Source of the DNA: Chromera velia
Lineage: Eukaryota; Sar; Chromeraceae
DNA: 64,000 nucleotides
NCBI GenBank assembly: GCA_018398765.1
Contig: JAHBMJ010005796.1
Location: 1-64,000 of the forward strand
Direction of reading: 5' to 3'
Positions 58,683 to 64,000 of the stretch are shown one piece after another. The notes under the pieces were generated by a model. That model had not been told where the DNA came from. It ran no database searches and was given only the letters and a program-made list of their open reading frames with translations. How positions within the stretch are numbered: the stretch's first letter is position 1; each line of letters starts with the position of its first letter. The translations under genes were made by a program, and so were the position numbers.

Positions 58683-59352
58683 TCATAGACACGCCGGGCC
58701 GGGTAGGGGGCGGTCCCGAGCCGAGGGCGTCATACACATGGAGAAGAGGCCCGGAACGATGCAATGGACGCTGGCTAGAGCGAACGGGGAGGTAAAAAGC
58801 CCTAAAAAGTGGACTGCCTTGCGTCCTAGAGGGTACCAGTGGCGGCTGTACCGCTCCTTCTGCCTCATCTCTTCTTTTTTTTTGCATCAACCGTACCACA
58901 AGGCCCCCTCTGACCCCGTCCCCCCTTAAGGTACATTTTAGGGCTGAAGTGTACCTTAAGGGGGGGGTCCAAAATTTTTTTTTCGTGGTACAGAGCAGAC
59001 GAACGCTTATTTTCGTGCCATTAAGCGATTCCAGCAACTTTTTTTTTTTTTCCACGAAAAAAAAATTTTGGACCCCCCCCTTAAGGTACACTTCAGCCCT
59101 GAAATATACCTTAAGGGGGGATGGGGTCAGAGGGGGCCTTGTGGTACGGTTGATGCAAAAAAAAAAAAAGAGATGAGGTAGAAGGAGCGGTACAGCCGCC
59201 ACCGGTACCCTCTAGGACGCAAGGCAGTCCACTTTTTAGGGCCTCATACATCCCCGTTCGCTTTAGCCAGCGTCCGTTGCGTCGTTCCGGGCCTTTTCTC
59301 TATATATATGACGCCTTCGGCCCGGGGCCCGCCCCCTACTCGGCACGACCCG
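58683..59352. mobile_element. Large foldback (long inverted repeat) element
   Basis: Two arms of about 300 bases are inverted copies meeting near 59015. Landmarks such as AAAAAGTGGACTGCCTTGCG (58802) return inverted at 59221-59240, and GGTACGGTTGATGCAAAA (inverted on the left) at 59141-59158. The outer ends (GTAGGGGGCGG on the left) also pair. Each arm contains CCTTAAGGTAC near its tip, and on the left this forms a smaller palindrome. No reading frame inside looks coding, so this is a non-autonomous foldback or MITE. Target duplications were not clear. Confidence 0.85.
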
Positions 59353-59819
59353 TCCCAGCCGGCCCTATCCGGACCCCCTCTAAGTGCACACGCCCCTCCC
59401 CCCCGGGATCAACACCCTTTCACAAGCACGGAGTTCCATCTCTCTTGTCCACATAACTTCCTGCTACTCCCTCTGCAGCCTTTCTCGGTCTGACAACCGC
59501 TTTGTGACGCCCGGTCCGGACCCTGCGCCGGACCCCGGCCCGGCTTGTCCTGGTCCGGCCATGGTGATGGCCAGCCCCGGCCCAACACGAACCCGGACTG
59601 TCCTCTCTACCCGTCGATCCCCCAGCAGCACATGGAGCTCCCTCTCTATCCCTTCTGGCGCCCGGCCGTCCTCTCTCTCTATTGTTTTCCGTACATGCCT
59701 CTTTCACACCTCGCCCTAAGCCATCACATGTCCCCCGGTGGCACTGCCGTGCAACCCCACCCTACACCTCACCCCTCCAAGCCCCTAGAGCGACTGACCA
59801 AAGAAACAAAAGAGGCAGC
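59353..59819. other. Pro/Ser-codon-like low-complexity stretch
   Basis: Pyrimidine-rich and CCGG-rich DNA, with frames on both strands biased by composition. No gene was supported. Confidence 0.4.
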
Positions 59820-60445
59820 CAACTGAGCTCCAGCTTCCCAACGCATACACGAGGAAGCTTTAAAGCCTGCATCCAGACAGACAGTGTGAATAAAATGAGG
59901 GCAAGAAAGAAAAAAAGGAGTGGGCATCTCTCTGACAGAACGCAACTGCTTGCCCAGCGTAACACAAAGAGACGTTTACGGCCAAACTCACCAAAAATCC
60001 TAGCACAAAGAGCTCCAGCTTCCCAACACATACATGAGGAAGCCTTAAAGTCTACATCCAGACAGACAGTGTGAATAGAATGAGGGCAAGAAAGAAAAAG
60101 AGGAGTGGGCATCTCTCTGACAGAACGTAACCGCTTGCCCAGCGTGACACAAAGAGACGCTTGCGGCCAGACTCACCAAAAATCCCAGCACAAAGAGCTC
60201 CAGCTCCCCAACGCACACACGAGAAAGCCTTAAAGCCTGCAACCAGACAGACAGTGTGAATAGAATGAGGGCAAGAAAGAAAAAGAAGGATGGGCATCTC
60301 TCTGACAGAACGCAACCTCTTGCCGCCCTTGCACACAGAAATTTGCAATCGCAAACTGACCAGAGAGACGACACAAAAGCAACTCTCCTTCCACACGAAG
60401 GGCACGAAGGAGCACCAAACCCTGCATCCACGCAGCCAGAATGAA
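59820..60445. repeat. Tandem array of a 186-bp unit, about three and a half copies
   Basis: Landmarks AGCTCCAGCTTCCCAACGCA (or CTCCCC), GTGTGAATA, AATGAGGGCAAGAAAGAAAA and GGGCATCTCTCTGACAGAACG recur about every 186 bases from near 59825, 60010 and 60195. The last copy diverges after about 60330. Because 186 is a multiple of three, the minus strand stays open across copies with a hydrophobic motif (LALILFTLSVW). Confidence 0.85.
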
Positions 60446-62390
60446 AAGAAGGATGGGTGAATAGAGGAACCCATGTGGATCATTCCCTGACATGAGTTGA
60501 CCGACTGAAGCCACGTTGTATCCAGAGACGCCCAACCCTCAACTAACCAAAGAGACGAGACGAACGCAACTCCTTCTACACACCAGAGGTAAGCGAGAGC
60601 TCCAAACTCCTGCATCCATACCGTATGAAGAGGAAGGAAAAAAGGTAAACAAATGCATCAACCCAGGTCTTTCTGACGTAACAATTAAAACCCCTTGCCC
60701 ATACAAAGTGTTGTTTAAAAGGAGACGGCAAAGCTCAGCCCACCTCAAAAGTGCAGCCACACTACAGCACCGGCGCACGATTCCCAGCGACAGGCCCACA
60801 ACAAGTGCATTCTACAGAAAATCTGCATAGCAACGTATGTGGAGCTATAACTGAAGGGAATGAAGCGGGATCTTTTAATTTCTTCCTTGCTCTCTGACAT
60901 GCAGATGCCTCGGCCTGCAAAAGCATATAATCGGATTTCTACCGCACAGCCGAATATTCGGATTGGGATGCGTGCGTCAGTCAAGCGTAGCAGCCCGCGC
61001 GGGCCGGTTGGGGCAGGCCGCGGCACAGACGCACGTACGTACGGCGCGGCGCTGCATGCCACGCGCGGCATGCACGCAGACCCGCTGGCCTGGCCTGCCA
61101 CTGTGCTACAACACTTCCAACCTTCACTCTCATACACTCCGGGCTCTAATTTAAAACCTTTAAAAACAACAAAAGAATCGCTAAAGATACACTTAAACGA
61201 TTTTGAATATGTTTAAACTAGTTTAAACTGTTTGTATCTTTAAAAAAATTTTAGAGTCGGAATTAGTATTAGAGTCGGTCTAGTCCCGTTTTCACATGTA
61301 ACAAAACACGTATAATAGAAACAAAAACAAAAATCAGGCTGTGACTGACCTCCATGTCAATCCGGGCAAAGTAGGCTGCCCGCACAGGCGTTGTTCAAAA
61401 TTTTGGGGTTTTGGGGGAATGCGATTCTCTGCTTTGGCCGCAAGCAGACACGCCCACCGCTTTGCTGCAAAGACTGCCACTCCCCAATCCGCTTCTTTTT
61501 CGATACTTTCTTCTTGATTCTTTGTAATAAACACAACAAACACCCTAATAGAATCTTTTTGCATTCCTTTGAACTATGGCATCATCCGGCCGGGCTGTAA
61601 GTGCACATGCCTCAATAAGACTTCATTGTTTCTATAAATACGGGAATCAGCAACCCTCCCTGCTTCAGTTTCACCAAATGCATCCAAAACTTTCTGACTC
61701 TTTCCGTAATTGCAAACAGTCTAGTACTTGCTTGTCTTTCCTGTCCCCATGTATCCTACCACTTCCCCTGGCTTCACTTTCCTTTGATGGAGCAAGGTAT
61801 CTTGGGACATCAAGATCTTGAAGATATCCTCATCGGTCCATACTTCTGGTAAGCTAAGCCCTTTCTGCCTCCCGCCTACTAAAAAAGCCTCCCAGATAGC
61901 ATGCAACGATGTAGGAAGACTCATTACATCTGGTCGACAACAAACTGAGTGTTTCTATGTGCCTGCCGGATGATGAAGCCACTTCAGATCTCTCAACCTC
62001 CCTTGCTCCTTAATCAACCACCTGACTCAATATTACATTTTTGGAAGCATTTTTTTACCTGAAAAGTCTCTTTTTGGGGCGGTTCCAGCCAGAACAATCT
62101 TCAAGACTATCTTTCCACTGTTTTTTTTTATGCCGAAGGGCAAAGTATATTTAAACTTGTGTGAAAGGAGCTGTAAGCAAAGTGAAGTGAGGAGACGTCC
62201 AATGACATCCATCTGCCAAAATGTAGACGGACGCTTGACATGCGCATGCATCGACAATCAATCGCACGCATTTACGCGCGCTTACTTGAGTTAGCCTGAC
62301 CTGACTTTGACTAAATTCACATACAAAAAGTCTCTATCTATTATTGAGAATTCCCAAGCACAAACCAACTTTTGAATGAGTTACTCTTTT
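60446..62390. other. Repeat-like stretch with short coding-like fragments
   Basis: A GC-rich patch with CGTACGTACGGCGCGG occurs at 60985-61095. Minus-strand fragments at 61334-61564, 61721-61924 (PEVWTDEDIFKILMSQDTLL) and 62033-62257 have protein-like composition but no start, domain or common frame. They may be remains of one transposon gene; I could not identify it. Confidence 0.35.
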
Positions 62391-62399
62391 TATAAAGTA

Positions 62400-62790
62400 A
62401 AGATGGTAAGTGGAAAGCACCTTACTCCATATCAGAAAGCCACAGTTTGCGGGCTTAAGAACAAAGGCTAGAGTACATTGCCAAAAAAAATCATTCATTT
62501 CTGTGCAGAATGCTTAGAGGAGCAAAGCTTTCACCCTACTGAATCCACTCTCTATGCTGTTTGCAAACCGGCAACTTTACAGGATGTAACTGGCCCAGGT
62601 CATACAAAAAAGTTCACTGGGTATAGAAATAAGTCGTTGTAAGAAAGCAAAACGGATTGAACGTGTCGTTTACAGAAAGTTAAAGTTTGTGGATCAGTAC
62701 GGTACTGACCTGTGGGAGCTCAGCGGGGCCAAAACATATCTGGTCCCGATTTATACGACAATTATGGGGGTAACATGCCGATTTGATGGG
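62400..62790 (+). pseudogene. Possible Tc1/mariner-like transposase remnant
   Basis: The frame starting near 62405 reads MVSGKHLTPYQKATVCGLKN and then stops. This resembles the helix-turn-helix start of Tc1/mariner-type transposases. Interrupted frames downstream give ISRCKKAKRIERVVYRKLK. No DDE/D region was seen, and the call rests on one short motif. Confidence 0.3.
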
Positions 62791-64000
62791 GGCATGACCC
62801 CGGGATAGGATTTTTCATCATCGTTTTCACCTACCAAAATTAGAGTGCAGGACTGCTCCCGAAGGTTTTCTGAGCCATGCTCTTTCATTTTTTAGCTTTG
62901 GGTGACACTTTCCGGGATGATTTTGACACAAGGTTTGTTAGTCATACATCCAGTCTGACCACATCCCTCCGACTCACCAGAATGTGCAAAAACTGAAGAG
63001 GTGACCGTCCCGCTCCTCTCAGGTGTTTGGAACCTGCATTCAATGAGCACAACAGATGTATATCACTGAACTGACCTTAACTGTAGCGAATGACCCAGTC
63101 GGGACAGCTTCTGGGTGGACCTGGGGGCTCTTTGCTCACCATTCGTACAGACGCTCCCACAAGAACGCAACACATTCTTCAGCCCCACAAACAAATCCCA
63201 GAAGCATCAAAATTGGCTGCAGCCGGCTGCAATGCAAAGAAACAAGGAAGATATGTTGTCCAGCATGGCGGGGGAGAGAGCAAGAAGCCTACTCGGTGTT
63301 ACAAAGGTGCTGCTGGAGGGGCAGACACTACTGTCAGGTGTTGCTCCTAGGGTATATCACTTTTAAAAAAATATAATAAAATATAGTCTGTACCCCCCCT
63401 CTAAACAAAGATAGAGAAGATGTATACTCTTAAAAGTGTGTTCAATGTGGTTCTAAGCCCAGTAGAACCTTATATACAATACAAACTGGGTGATTGTTTG
63501 CTTTTATTACGAAGTTATAGAGGCTTAAAGTCATTTCGCTACTATAAATTCTAAAAAGACAAAAGCCTAGGTTCAGTAACTTTTTTTAGAACCTAAGAGA
63601 ACCTTATAAAACCTTGCATAACTTTACTTCTACTGAGTTCTAATGCTTAAAAACGTTTTTTAACGTTTGAGTTTCTTACATAAACGATGGTTTTCTTTAT
63701 CCACTTTCTTTTTAAAGCTAGTCTGAAAGTATATCCCGACTCTCCTCGCCATGTCTCATAGCCGGACCCCCACTTTCCACACTATAAGAGGCTTGTGCCT
63801 TCTTAAGTGGACTTTTGCCCTCAAGTCGGACCTCAAACTTAAATTGCCCAAAAAATAAATATTTTTATGCTGTGTTTTAATGTACTAATAAGGATTAGAA
63901 AAAAAAAAATAGAAACTAAATGTATTAAAAGACGTTAAACAAATTTCACTGAAATTGACCACTTCTAGATAAATGATTTATTCACAACTTTAACCTGATG
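62791..64000. other. AT-rich end of the window
   Basis: No gene was supported. Three overlapping frames at 63056-63376 are short and domain-free. The last 600 bases are AT-rich with words such as AGAACCTTATA repeated near 63465-63620. Confidence 0.4.

Overview
This is a window of nuclear DNA from a eukaryote. Genes have many GT-AG introns, most acceptors read TGCAG or a close variant, and intergenic DNA is rich in microsatellites and broken transposons. The protein set (an APC2 cullin-like subunit swollen by low-complexity inserts, a Hint/Hog protein, a four-cysteine Kazal protein, many-exon LRR and ankyrin genes) fits an alveolate alga, most likely a chromerid such as Chromera velia. That assignment is inference; no rRNA or marker gene is present.

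Layout. 1-6.3 kb: repeats. A small hAT-like element (about 1014-5881) carries a BED-finger transposase remnant and has been split by a non-autonomous LTR retroelement (1568-5281, minus orientation, 462-bp LTRs, GAGC target duplication). 6.4-11 kb (-): an M3-family metallopeptidase like mitochondrial intermediate peptidase. 11.5-13.5 kb (+): an unrecognised ORF with GLFG-like repeats and an in-frame stop. 14.6-26.3 kb (+): a 13-exon APC2 gene (cullin-like subunit of the anaphase-promoting complex), with an intron made largely of about 42 copies of a 41-bp repeat. 29.1-32.4 kb (-): an ankyrin-repeat gene with two apparent single-base shifts. 33.1-34.2 kb (+): a secreted Kazal-like protein. 36.2-37.6 kb (-): a SIRT6-like sirtuin, divergent from an intronless glycine-cleavage T protein at 38.2-39.4 kb (+). 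42.0-44.3 kb (-): a secreted or membrane Hint (Hog) protein. 48.7-53.8 kb (-): a leucine-rich-repeat gene. 53.9-64 kb: repeats, including a duplicated hairpin unit, a GTTGGGC palindrome, about 1 kb of CA-rich DNA, a large foldback element, a 186-bp tandem array and a decayed transposase-like ORF.

The genes do not form one pathway. Peptidase and T protein are probably mitochondrial, the sirtuin is probably nuclear and NAD-dependent, APC2 belongs to cell-cycle ubiquitin ligation, and the Kazal and Hog proteins enter the secretory route. Three divergent pairs (peptidase/11.7-kb ORF, ankyrin/Kazal, sirtuin/T protein) share short 5' regions, and GC-rich islands with GCATGC motifs sit near several gene starts. 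Exon joins below were chosen by splice-site sequence, reading phase and family resemblance; none has transcript support here.
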